From Miscanthus floridulus (Eukaryota; Streptophyta; Magnoliopsida; Poales; Poaceae), in NCBI RefSeq assembly GCF_019320115.1, contig NC_089598.1, forward strand, positions 86,567,560 to 86,631,559: 64,000 bases of DNA, in the 5' to 3' direction. Shown one piece after another: positions 44,364 to 55,080 of the stretch; the stretch's first letter is position 1; every line of letters starts with the position of its first letter. Both the position numbers and the translations under genes were made by a program. The notes beneath the pieces were generated by a model, which saw only the letters and a program-made list of their open reading frames with translations, searched no databases and was not told the origin of the DNA.

Positions 44364-45487
44364 TGGGTTCATAAACCTAGGGCCCCTAAGGGGCCTGCTT
44401 CCTAGCAAAAGCTCGACCCAACAGATGACATTACAAATGATGCGCAACTCCTGGGTCGGCCTAGATACATAATGATTGGCCGAAAGGGCGATCTAGTCTC
44501 CAACCAGAAGGCCTAGACAAGGAGGGGATGACATGTGCTTCTGACTCTGACCCGCTTCTCCGACCGGAAGGCCTAGCTAAGGAGGGGACGACGCTCACTT
44601 CTGACTTTGACCCACTTCTTCGAATCAGGAATACACCGAACCTCTGCTTATGGCTCTTCTCTGATCGACGTAGTTGGAGCCAACTAGAACGACCGATCGA
44701 GGACGCCCGCTCGGTGAGGACCCAAGAAATCAGGTGGAGCAGATAAGGTAAGGCGCTCAAGTCAACCGTAATACCGAAGACCGTACCCCGCACACCTGTA
44801 GGACAGTACTATTAGGCCATGCTAGAAGGGTACTTTGCAGCCTTCCAGACATGTTAGAACACAAATAGTATTGTAGGCGCTGACATTTGTCCTACAGTAT
44901 GGTAGGCACCGACATTTGCTATACCAGAAGAACACGATGGAGCCTGCCACATGCATCTGGGCATCAATAGTATTGTGGGCGCCGACAAACTGTCTTGTAC
45001 CCGACAGCATGGGCAACAAGACTAGAAAACACATACTCTCTCTCTCCTAACTTGTAAGGTCATCCCCTTCACCTATAAAAGGGGATGTGCTCTCTCCCAA
45101 CAAAGGACGGATCATTCTGACTCTCTCCCTGCCAGCATTAGACATTCTGAGCACTCGAACAGCTTCACAGCTCTAGAACTCCAAAGCTACATAGAGCATA
45201 CATTCCAATACTTGGCGCATGTAGGAGCTCCCATCACTCTCGGCCCTTTAGTCTAGAGTCCGACAGGACCTCTAACACCCACCATCTTACTCCCACTCGT
45301 TTGAAACCCCACAACAAACTTTGAGCACCTAGGCTCAGGAATAAAGTCACCGACCGACTCAAACTGGATGTAGGGCATGTTGCCTAAACCAGTATAAACC
45401 ATGTGTCATTGAGTGCTAAGCCACATCCGATCACAACGTATGGCAAAATCATAAATATTTACTTGTTAGTCACTTTTCGCACCGACA
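44364..45487 (+). repeat. Element A 3' LTR
   Basis: A 1124-bp LTR ending CACCGACA, followed by the TSD CCAAT. It has two about 60-bp tandem units against four in the 5' copy, and a TATA box at 45074-45080. Confidence 0.9.
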
Positions 45488-45492
45488 CCAAT

Positions 45493-46017
45493 TGTGTGGA
45501 CGAGGTTCGTGCAACACTCTTAGCCGTGGAACCACCAAGTGTTGGTCAACACAACGGGGACTAGCATGCCGGCAAGCATGTGAACCTTGGGAGAAAAATT
45601 GGTTGTCTCTTGCCCTTTGGTGTTCTCCCGGTGATTGAATTGGTATTCATCTTGTGATTGCTTCACTCCTTTACGTGGTGGTATAATAACCCTACTCACT
45701 CATTTATATTCTCGCAAACTAGTTGTAGCAAGCTCTTTAGTGTAGCTAGAATTGAGAGCTTGCTTTGTAGTTTAAGTTCATCTAGTGGGGCTCTTTAGTG
45801 TAGCAAGTGTGAGAGCTCTTAGTGAGTAGTGACTTAGCAAATTGTGTGTTTAGTGACAATAGTAACTAGAATTGTTAGATAGGTGGCTTGCAACCCTTGT
45901 AGAGCTAGAGCAAGTTTGCATTTTGCTATTTGTCAAACTAATCAAATTGCTCTAGTTGGTTTGTAGATTTTTTTAAATAGGCTATTCACCCCCCTCTAGC
46001 CATATTAGGACCTTTCA
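45493..46017 (+). repeat. Element D 5' LTR, second part
   Basis: It continues the D LTR after element A and aligns with 53947-54474, ending ACCTTTCA. It contains the AGCTCTTTAGTGTAGC repeats also seen in the 3' LTR. The intervening 45488-45492 is the duplicated CCAAT. Confidence 0.88.
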
Positions 46018-46019
46018 AG

Positions 46020-46032
46020 TGGTATCGGAGCC
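46020..46032 (+). other. Element D primer-binding site (tRNA-Met type)
   Basis: TGGTATCGGAGCC follows the LTR end at 46017 by 2 bp and is identical to the PBS of element B. Confidence 0.88.
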
Positions 46033-46077
46033 ATGGTCACCGTTTGATTGAAGGCTTAACAACCTTGGTGTCAAATT

Positions 46078-48183
46078 ATGGCTCAAGTTATGTTCAACCA
46101 TGTGGGGGGCAAACCACTGTTCTTTGATGGCACATGCTATGATTATTGGAAGAGAAAAATGAAGATGTATCTTGGTTCAATCAATGATCTAGTATGGGAT
46201 GTGACCGAGAGTGACTATGCTATCATTGATCCCGACAATCACACCAACCAAGACAAGACCAACAAGCAATGCAATACAATGGCTCTCAACACCATATACA
46301 ATGCCATTGATTCCAAGGTGTTTGAGCAAATCAAAGATTGTGATAGAGCTAATGAGGTGTGGAAGAGATTGGAGGAAACATATGAGGGTACACCGGCGGT
46401 GAAGAGTGCCAAGTTGTATATTCTCAAAGACAAGTTGACAATCTTCAAGATCAAGGAAGATGAGAGCATTTTGGAGATGTTCCATTGATTGCAAGTGATT
46501 ATCAATGATTTGAAGGCATTGGGAGAAAAGATCAATGATGATGATGTCTCTCATCGGTTCTTGATGTGCCTACCTCCAAGATTTGAGATGTTGAGATTGC
46601 TTATCATTAGAGGAGGCTTGAAGGAGATTACCCCTAACCAAATACTAGGTTATGTCATGACACAAGAGACATACCATGTAGAAAGAGAGGGGATTAACAA
46701 GGATGACAAGAAGGAAGATGAAGACAAGAAGAAGAAGAGTGTAGCATTCAAGGCTAGCTCATCATCCACGAACAAGGGCAAGTCCAAGAAATAATCAAGT
46801 GATGATGATGATCTTAGTGACATTGAAGACGAAGCTATGGCTCTCTGTGCGTAAGATGGGCAAATTCATGAAAAAGAAGGGCTATGGTGCAAGAAAGAGA
46901 AGATATCACACTAAAAGCAAAGAATATATGAGAAGATGCTACAATTGCAAGAGCCCCAATCATGTTGTAGCGGATTGTCTCTACAATAGTGACAATGATG
47001 AGGATGAGAAGAAGAAGCACAAGAAGGACAAGAAGAAAAAGAAGGAGAAGAAGGAGAAGGAGGAGAAGAAGATGGCCTTCCAAAAGAAGAAGAAGGGTGG
47101 AGGCTATGTGGTCACTTGGGATAGTGATGGCTCTTTGGATAGTGATGGCTCTAGTGATGATGGCAAGAAATCTATCAAGAAAGCACTAGCAAGCATTGCC
47201 ATCAACAACAAGCCCTCCATCTTCGACACTCCATTGACATGCCTCATGGCAAAGCCTATCAAAGTAAAATATGATGTGAGTGATGATGATGAATGTGAAA
47301 GTGATGCTTGTAGGAGTGATGATGATGAGGAGGAGTACACTAAGGAGGAGCTCATGGACATGTGTGAGCAAGTGCACACTTGCTTTGAGATGAAGATAAA
47401 GGAATGCAAAGAATTGCGCAAGAAAGTCAAATTTCTTAAGCAATCCTTTGATGAGCTAAATGCCACTCATGAGAGGCTAATAGAAGCCCATGAGAAGCTT
47501 GGCAAAGCTCACTCTAAGCTTGAAAAGGCTCACTCCTCTCTCATCGAGCAAGTCAAAATGGAGGAAGCCAAGAATGAGCAAGTGATTGTGTCTTATGATG
47601 TGGGACTAACATGTGATATTATTGATGAATCTTTTTATAAGCCCATTGTAGTTGCTCCCACTAAGCCTTCTTGTAGCACTTCTACTTCAACTTCAACTTT
47701 GAGTGATGGTTTCACTTGTGATGCCTCACTAATGGTGGAAAATGAGACTCTCAAAAAGGAGGTGAATGGGCTCACTCGTGCCTTAGGCAATGCCTATGGA
47801 GAGATGCCCGCTTGCTAAAGTGCTTGGGTAGCCAAAAGTTTTCTCTCAACAAAGAGGGATTAGGCTATACCCCCAAGAAAGGCAAGGCGGCCTTTGTCAC
47901 TCCAAAAGCTAGCTTTGTGAAGGGCAATGGTCGGTTTTGCAATAGATGCAAGCAAGTTGGACATATAGAGTAATATTGCAAGACTAACAAGAACAAGTAA
48001 CCTAATGTATCCTCAATTAGATTTGATTCTTGTTACATGCTTGTTAAGGGTGCCAATGGTGTGAAGGCTAAGTTCATTGGTACACCAATTGTGGGCCCAA
48101 AGAAGAAGGCCATTTGGATACCAAAGACCTTGATAACTAACCTTCAAGGACCCAAGCAAGTTTGGGTACCTAAAAGGAATTGA
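46078..48183 (+). pseudogene. Element D Gag remnant (Copia)
   Basis: It begins MAQVMFNHVGGKPLFFDGTC with a UBN2-type Gag core (YDYWKRKMKMYL, ANEVWKRLEETYEG). A stop at 46486 looks like CGA to TGA, another lies at 46792, and there is a frameshift near 46845. The frame then runs 46852-47818 with the knuckle CYNCKSPNHVVADC near 46938, a very Lys-rich block and a long coiled coil. After a further frame change a second knuckle (FCNRCKQVGHIE, stop, YC) lies near 47935. It ends GPKQVWVPKRN and a stop at 48181. Compared with B it has two knuckles instead of four, and the sequences are clearly diverged outside the core and the terminal motif. Confidence 0.88.
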
Positions 48184-48196
48184 TTTTCTTTTATAG

Positions 48197-48812
48197 GTCA
48201 ATTATAAAGATGAAGGAAGGCATTGGGTGTTAGATAGTGGGTGCACACAATACATAACCGGTGATCCAAGAATGTTCAATTCAATCAATGAAAATAAGAG
48301 CAATGGGATTAATAGTATCACATTTGGTGACAATGGCAAAGGCATGGTCAAAGGTCTTGGTAAGATTGCAATATCCAATGACTTGAGTATTTCTAATGTG
48401 CTACTAGTAGAGAGCTTGAACTTCAACCTATTATTGGTAGCTCAATTGTGTGATCTTGGTTTCAAGTGCATATTTGGTGTGGATGATGTAGAGATCATAA
48501 GTGTAGATGGCTCTAACTTGATATTCAAAGGATTTAGATATGAGAATCTATACTTGGTTGATTTCAATGCTAGAGAAGCTCAATTGTCAACATGTTTGCT
48601 CACTAAGTCTAGCATGGGTTGGTTATGGCATAGAAGGATTGGTCATGTTGGAATGAAACAATTGAACAAGTTGATCAAGCATGACTTAGTTAGAGGCTTA
48701 AAAGATGTCACATTTGAGAAGGATAAGCTATGTAGTGTATGTCAAGCCGGAAAGCAAGTTGGTAATACACATACTAATAAGAGCATGATGAGCACATCTA
48801 AGGCATTTGAGT
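48197..48812 (+). pseudogene. Element D protease and pre-integrase region
   Basis: The protease has VLDSGCTQYITGDPRMFN, with the catalytic Asp codon at 48233-48235, then FGDNGKGMVKGLG and ISNVLLVESLNFNLLL. The pre-integrase domain shows LWHRRIGHVGMKQLNKL and CSVCQAGKQ, the zinc-binding HHCC part of Copia integrase. The frame is open from 48200 to a stop at 48812. A single-base deletion near 48810 shifts into the integrase core frame. Confidence 0.9.
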
Positions 48813-48813
48813 A

Positions 48814-49497
48814 ATGCACATAGACTTGTTTGGACCAATCACATACACTAGCATTGGTGGAAACAAATACAGAATTGTGATTGTGGATGATTTCACTAGA
48901 TACACATGGATGTTCTTTGTTGTTGACAAGAGTGATGTGTTTGCAACCTTCAAGACATTCATCAAGAGAATTCATAATGAGTTTGAAACAACCATCATGA
49001 AAGTGAGAAGTGACAATGGAAGTGAGTTCAAGAACACAAGAGTAGATGATTTGTGTGATCAGTTTAGAATTAGGCATCAATTTTTGGCTAAGTATACTCC
49101 ACAATCAAATGGCCTAGTTGATAGAAAGAATAGAACTTTGATTGACATAACAAGATCAATGTTGAGTGAGTATAATGTGAATCATTCTTTTTGGGCCGAA
49201 GCAATCAATACAGCTTGCTATTATAGCAATCGACTCTATTGTCACCCCATGATGGAGAAGACACCTTATGAGTTATTGAATGGAAGAAAGCCCAACATAG
49301 CATACTTTTGGGTTTTTGATTATAAATGTTACATATTGAAGAAATGCACTAGATTGAGCAAGTTTGAAAAGAAATGTGATGAAGGTTTCTTGCTTGGTTA
49401 CTCCACTACTAGCAAGGCATATAGAGTTTGGAATTTGGCTAGTGGTACTCTTGAAGAGGTTCATGATGTGGAATTTAATGAAACAAATGATTCATAA
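48814..49497 (+). pseudogene. Element D integrase core, catalytic Glu replaced by Asp
   Basis: HIDLFGP (first Asp), RSDNGSEF (second Asp) and QSNGLVDRKNRTL are present. In the Copia family the last motif is normally NGVVERKNRTL, with the third catalytic residue Glu. Here codon 49120-49122 is GAT (Asp), giving a D-D-D set. Otherwise the core is intact down to the YELLNGRKPN and GFLLGYSTTSKAYRVWN segments. The frame ends at a stop at 49495-49497 that looks like GAA to TAA; the same frame then continues into RT. Confidence 0.9.
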
Positions 49498-50913
49498 GAG
49501 GAAGATGAGAATCTAGATGATGTGAGAGGCACTCAATTAGTCAATGCAATGAAGAATATGGACATTGGTGATATAAGACCTAGAGAGGTGATTGATGTTG
49601 AAGATGACAAGAATCAAGTGCTCTCTAACTCAAATGTACAAGCTAGTGGTTCTCAAGATCAAAGTCAAGCAAGTGCTAGTGTTGACAAAGTGCAAGATCA
49701 ACAACAAGTGGCTAGTTCATCATCTCAACCAAATGATCGATCAAATGCAAGCAATCAAGTGTAAGTGCATCAACCAACTAATGTTGCAAGATATCATCCG
49801 TTGGACTCTATAATTGGTGATATTTCTAGAGGTGTACAAACAAGATCTAAATTGGCATCATTTTGTGAACATTTCTCATTTGTATCATCCATTGAACCTA
49901 AGAAGATAGATGAAGCTTTGAAGGATGTTGATTGGGTCAATGCTATGCATGAAGAACTAAACAACTTCAAGAGAAATCAAGTATGGGAGTTAGTTGAGAG
50001 GCCTATGGATCATAATGTAATTGGAACCAAACGGGTCTTTCGGAACAAGCAAGATCAAAATGGGATAGTAATAAGGAACAAAGCAAGATTAGTGGCTCAA
50101 GGTTACACTCAAGTTGAAGGTCTTGACTTTGGAGAAACATATACCCCGGTTGCAAGATTGGAAGCAGTTAGGATCTTGTTAGCCTATGCTTGTGCCCACA
50201 ACATCAAGTTGTACCAAATGGATGTGAAGAGTGCATTTCTCAATGGGTACATCAATGAGCTTGTGTATGTTGAGCAACGTCCCAGTTTTGAAGATGAAAA
50301 GAAACCCAACCATGTTTATAAGTTGAGAAAGGCTTTGTATGGATTGAAATAAGCACCAAGATCATGGTATGAGAGATTGAGAGATTTTCTACTCTCTAAG
50401 AGATTCAAGATGGGAAAGGTTGACACCACTCTCTTCACCAAGAAGTTTGGAAATGACTTGTTTATATTGCAAATCTATGTTGATGATATCATATTTAGGT
50501 CAACAAATCAAGATTTTTGTGAGGACTTTGGCAAGATGATGGCAAGTGAGTTTGAGATGTCCATGATTAGAGAGCTTAGTTACTTTCTTGGTCTTCAAAT
50601 TAAGCAAATGAAGAATGGCATATTTATGAGTCAAGGCAAGTATATCAAAGACATGCTCAAGAAGTTTGGAATGAATGATGTTAAAGCTATTAGTACACCA
50701 ATGGGGACAAATGAAAGCTTGGATAGTGATGCTAGTGGCAATATGGTGGATCAAAAGATATATCGGTCTATGATTGGAAGCCTACTCTATGTGACCGCAT
50801 CAAGACCGGATGTGATGTTTAGTGTATGCATGTGTGCTAGATTTCAAGCCTCACCAAGAGAAAGTCATTTGAAGGCAACAAAGAGAATATTGAGGTACTT
50901 AAAGCATACATAA
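49498..50913 (+). pseudogene. Element D reverse transcriptase remnant (Copia)
   Basis: Same frame as the integrase. After an acidic/Gln-rich linker with a stop at 49762, RT reads ALKDVDWVNAMHEELNNF, WELVERPMDHNVIGTKRVF, RNKARLVAQGYTQVEGLDFG, YQMDVKSAFLNGYI, ALYGLK, a stop at 50350 (CAA to TAA type), APRSWYERL, IYVDDIIF with the YVDD Asp pair at 50482-50487, SYFLGLQIKQ and ASRPDVMFSV. A stop at 50911 follows. Fingers and palm motifs are otherwise intact. Confidence 0.93.
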
Positions 50914-51429
50914 AATATTGGATTGTGGTATCCCAAACGAGCAAGATTTGAGTTGAATGAATATTCAGACTCCGATTATACGGGATGCAAAGTTGAGAGA
51001 AAGAGCACATCGGACACATGTCAACTATTAGGAAGATCACTTGTGTCTTGGTCATCAAAGAAGCAAAATAGTGTAGCTCTTTCAACCGCCGAAGCAGAGT
51101 ACATTTTGGTCGGTAGTTGTTGTGCTCAATTACTTTGGATGAAGGCTACTTTGAGTGACTTTGGAATCAAATTCAAGCAAGTGCCATTGCTATGTGACAA
51201 TGAGAGTGTCATAAGGCTCACCAACAACCCGGTTCAACATTCAAGAACAAAGCATATAGATGTCTGCCATCATTTCATAAGAGATCACCAATAAAAAGGG
51301 GATATTTGTATTAAGAGTGTTGACACCGATGATCAACTTGCCGATATCTTCACCAAGCCACTTGATGAGAAGAGGTTTTGCAAGATAAGGAATTAATTGA
51401 ACATACTTGACTTCTCCAATATATATTGA
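50914..51429 (+). pseudogene. Element D RNase H remnant (Copia)
   Basis: SDSDYTGCKVERKSTSDTC, LVSWSSKKQNSVALSTAEAE, LLCDNESVIRLTNNPVQHSR, TKHIDVCHHFIRD, a stop at 51292, then DDQLADIFTKPLDEKRF and a stop at 51393 (GAA to TAA type). The natural end is probably the TGA at 51427-51429. It is the last domain of the Copia polyprotein. Confidence 0.92.
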
Positions 51430-52520
51430 TGCACCCCCATTATATGACATGCCTCTCCTTCGAGCAAAGCAAGGTAAAGTTGATTGACAAGTCAATCATC
51501 CATTGCTAAGGACATGTTTAGTGCATCTAGTCATTCCTATCATGTCCTAGGCTCATTCATTAAAATCAAATAAATTTGATGCTTGTATAGTACCACTATT
51601 GCTTGTATGCTTAAAATGATTTAGTGGTAGCATATGATATGTTTGTGGGTTTGTAAACCTAGTGCTTAATCTAGAAAATGAGCTATAAGTGTTTAACTTA
51701 ACATGGTGCATGATAACCCTCTTTCGATGGTGTGAAGAAGCTTGCCCTTGGATCAAACTGAGTTAAATATCTTTTGCATGTGATCTAGATTGAACCAAAT
51801 TGGAAAAATGATCCTCACTTCATATGGTTTCACCCTAACCTATCTAAAATTTGAGCTCGCCTTTTGTGCTAATTGTTGACAAAGGGGAAGAGAAATTCAC
51901 AAAAATAGTAAGATAGGGTGAGCAAACAAATGAAATTACATTGTGAGGGGATCAATCAAAATTGTACACAAGTAGGGAGAGCAAGCTCATAAACTTGTAT
52001 GTTGCATTTGAATGTGCATTTCATATATTTGCTTGCATGGCACAAGTTTTAAATTTCAATATCCAAGCTTGTGTGGTGTATGCTAGTTGTAGGTTTGAAT
52101 GATGAAATGAAAAACTAGCATGCATAGGTTAAGTAACTAGACTTTTGTTCATTTTATGGAAACTAGACCCTTGCTTCTAATGTTGATCTCATGGGGTATT
52201 CTAGTTTTTGTGTATGTCTAGTTACTAATGGTGCTAAGGATGGTATATTCATGCACTTCGATTGGTATCACGCTTCAAAGGTCCATTTCTTATACCTTAG
52301 TATCATTTTGTAGACATTGACTCCTACATTTCCTATTGAAACATATGTGCAATCTACAATCCAAACTCTTAGCACATATGTAGGGAGAGCAATTGCTACC
52401 ATATAGGATTCATGAAACTTGTCCATATCCTTTTACACATATAATAAATATGCTTGGGCAAGCAACATGGATTAAAATGAATTTCAATTCAAATCTTTGT
52501 GAAAGGGTTGTCATCAATTA
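51430..52520 (+). other. Element D 3' noncoding region, homologous to element B
   Basis: About 1.1 kb without a protein. Several blocks match element B 36641-38312 in the same order, as listed there. Sharing with a gag-only element points to cis-acting sequence. Confidence 0.75.
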
Positions 52521-52536
52521 CCAAAAAAGGAGAGAT
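52521..52536 (+). other. Element D polypurine tract
   Basis: CCAAAAAAGGAGAGAT directly precedes the 3' LTR TG at 52537. Confidence 0.87.
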
Positions 52537-54474
52537 TGAAAGCTCTAGTTTGGTTTTGGTGAATTGATGAAACCCTAAGTGCTAACCTAGTTTATCAAAG
52601 TGATTATGAGATAAGTGGCACATTCCAAGTGGTGAAGCAAATGAAGATCATGACATGATGATGGTGATGCCATGGTAATGATCAAGTGCTTGGACTTAGA
52701 AAAGAAGAAAGAGAAAAACAAAAAGCTCAAGGTAAAGGTAAAATTTATAGGAGCTTTTCGGTTTAGTGATCAAGACACTTAGCGAGTGTCATCACATTTA
52801 GCTTCAATAGCCGTACTATTAAGAGGGATGAAACTCGTATCGAAATACGGTTATCAAAGTGCCACTAGATGCTCTAACTCATTGCATATGCATTTAGGAT
52901 CCAGTGGAAAGCTAACACCCTTGAAAATGTTTGTTCTAAAAATGCTAACACACGTGCACAAGGTGATACACTTGGTGGTTGGCATATTTAAGCAAGGGTG
53001 GAGAAGTTGGTGAATCGAAGGAGGTGTTTTTCACTGTCAAACAGTGACCGGACGCTGAGTTCAAAGTGATCGGACTTGGGGTTTCAGCATCCAGTCAATT
53101 ATAAAAGAAGGTGGTACTCTCGGCCTGAGACCAGACGCAGGTGACCGGACTCTAACTGAACACTGTTCAACGCTCGGTCCTGCTGATGTGGCGGCGTACA
53201 GAGAAGACGGTGAGTGACCGAACACTAGGCGAGTCCGGTCGGGCGTGACCGGACGCGTCCGATCATGAAAAACCATCTCTAGAACCTTATTGAAAATGAC
53301 CAGACTCTAGTGATGGAGCGTCCGGTCACTTTGAGCAGTGTGTCCGATCGCAACTTAACACGTGGCGCGAAGCAGACTAGCCATTGAGATCGAGCGCTCA
53401 ACATTTGAAGTTGATGACATGTGGCGATCATCAGGCGACCGGACGCAGGGGTCTAGCGTCCGGTCAACCTGACCAGCGTGTCCGATCGCCCCGAGTTGGG
53501 CTGCAGTGATAGCCTAACGGTTCTATTTCGTTGGGAGCTCTATTTAAAGGCATGTGACCAGCTCTAGCTCCCTCTCTTGGCCATTTGCATTGACATAGCA
53601 ACCTTGTGAGCTTAGCCAAAGCCCTCCCACTTATCTCCATCATTGATTCATCATCTTTGTGAGATTGGGAGAGAATCCAAGTGCATTGCTTGAGTGATTG
53701 CATCTAGAGGCACTTGGTGTTCGTGTTTCATTGCGGGATTCACTTGTTACTCTTGGTGATTGCCGCCACCTAGATGGCTTGGAGCAGTGAGGATCATCTA
53801 GTGGAGGTTGGTGATTGTCTCTGGCTCTGATCGCGGTGATTGTGAGGGGTCTTATGCCTTCCCCGATGGAGCGCCGAAAGGTAACTCTAGCGGATTGCTC
53901 GTGTCATTGAGTTACCTCACTTGTGGGTAGGTTCTTGCAGTGTTCAATTGTGTGGACGAGATTCGTGCAAGACCTCTTAACCGCTGAACCACCAAGTGTT
54001 GGTCAACACAATGAGGACTAGCATGTCGGCAAGCACGTGATCCTTGGGAGAAAAATTGGTTGTCTCTTGCCCTTTGGTGTTCTCCTGGTGATTGAATTGG
54101 TATTCATCTTATGATTGGTTCACTCCTTTATGTAGCGGTATAATCACCCTACTCACTCATTTACATTCTCGCAAACTAGTTGTAGCAAGCTCTTTAGTGT
54201 AGCTAGAATTGTGAGCTTGCTTTGTAGTTTAAGTTCATCTAGTGGAGCTCTTTAGTGTAGCAAGTGTGAGAGCTCTTAGTGAGTAGTGACTTAGCAAATT
54301 GTATGTTTAGTGATCATAGTATCTAGAATTGTTGGATAGGTGGCTTGCAACCCTTGTAGAGCTAGAGCAAGTTTGCATTTTGCTATTTGTCAAACTAATC
54401 AAATTGCTCTAGTTGGTTTGTAGATTTTTTAAATTGGCTATTCACTCCCCCTCTAGCCATATTAGGACCTTTCA
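52537..54474 (+). repeat. Element D 3' LTR, uninterrupted
   Basis: A 1938-bp LTR, the reference copy for the split 5' LTR. It has CCGGAC-type words from 53045 to 53480 and a TATTTAAA box at 53541-53548. The site matching A's target (GTTCAATTGTGTGG near 53942) is unoccupied here. Confidence 0.92.
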
Positions 54475-55069
54475 GGTGGCCATACTACCCCTCGCCCTCC
54501 AACTCGCAAAATCCTTTCTAGCATCGACAATTGGAACTAGCAATGATAGCCTCTAGCCACCACGAATGGTCTCCAATAGGACGCATGCCTGAAAACCATG
54601 TGGTTCTTTTCAAAGACCTTTCTCGCTCCCCCATCGGAGCTCAACCCCTCAAAGGGGCCAAAGAAATATCGGCACCAGAGGTAGCCCAAACGGAGGAAGG
54701 CCCTCACTTATAAGCCCAAGGTCGGATTAAATAGCCTAGGACTCCCTCGCCACGTGGCGAGCAATAGGAGGCACGAAAGATTAGGAAAAATTAGGATCTT
54801 CCTAAAGGCAGGGCCGGTACAGCATCGACAAGACCACTCGATCCCACCTAGAACGCAAGCCCTGATGCACAGCCCACAGACACGATAGTCGAGTACTACA
54901 TCATCGGGATGCCCTAACAAAGTGAAACATGATGGACGCTCGCCGCATTGAATACAACGACCAGCAAGGAGCCAAGCAATGGAGCCTAGATAAGCTACGA
55001 CCGTGAGTCTGCGCCGCAACGTACACGCATACCAATGCTTTCATGATCATTTCATGATCGCAAAAATGC
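54475..55069. other. Element E internal DNA right of element D
   Basis: This resumes the E interior. Short frames only; none recognised. It ends in a G-rich tract before the 3' LTR. Confidence 0.55.
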
Positions 55070-55080
55070 TCGGGGGCAAC
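55070..55080 (+). other. Element E polypurine-type tract
   Basis: TCGGGGGCAAC immediately precedes the TG of the E 3' LTR at 55081. It is similar to the CTCGGGGGC tract of element A. Confidence 0.6.

Larger units (their letters stand above)
10171..45487 (+). mobile_element. Element A: Gypsy LTR retrotransposon (Tat clade), inserted in the 5' LTR of D
   Basis: The LTR starts TGCCGGGTTCATAAAC (10171) or TGGGTTCATAAAC (44364) and ends CACTTTTCGCACCGACA. It is flanked by a perfect TSD CCAAT (10166-10170 and 45488-45492), and removing it restores the D LTR sequence seen intact near 53945. It carries gag, protease, RT, RNase H, a second archaeal-type RNase H and integrase on the plus strand, then a long antisense gene on the minus strand. 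The extra RNase H and the antisense ORF are hallmarks of the Tat lineage. It is itself broken by element C, a solo LTR and element B. LTR identity by eye over about 930 bp is near 91%. Confidence 0.9.
8815..54474 (+). mobile_element. Element D: Copia LTR retrotransposon (SIRE/Maximus-like), inserted in E
   Basis: The LTRs begin TGAAAGCTCTAG and end ACCTTTCA. The 5' LTR is split by element A (8815-10170 and 45493-46017); the 3' LTR is intact (52537-54474). The flanks are GATGG (8810-8814) and GGTGG (54475-54479), a TSD with one mismatch. The interior (46018-52536) has a tRNA-Met-type PBS, gag, and pol in the Copia order protease-integrase-RT-RNase H, followed by about 1.1 kb of noncoding DNA and a purine-rich PPT. 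The large Lys-rich Gag, the PBS and the long post-pol region suggest the SIRE/Maximus lineage; that lineage call is an inference. LTR identity by eye over about 740 bp is near 90%. Confidence 0.88.

Noticed and set aside
46020..46032. TGGTATCGGAGCC as part of a tRNA gene
   Set aside because: It is the primer-binding site, complementary to a tRNA 3' end; no cloverleaf is present.
46835..47083. Leu-rich minus-strand frame as a membrane protein
   Set aside because: It is the complement of the Lys-rich (AAG repeat) part of the D Gag.
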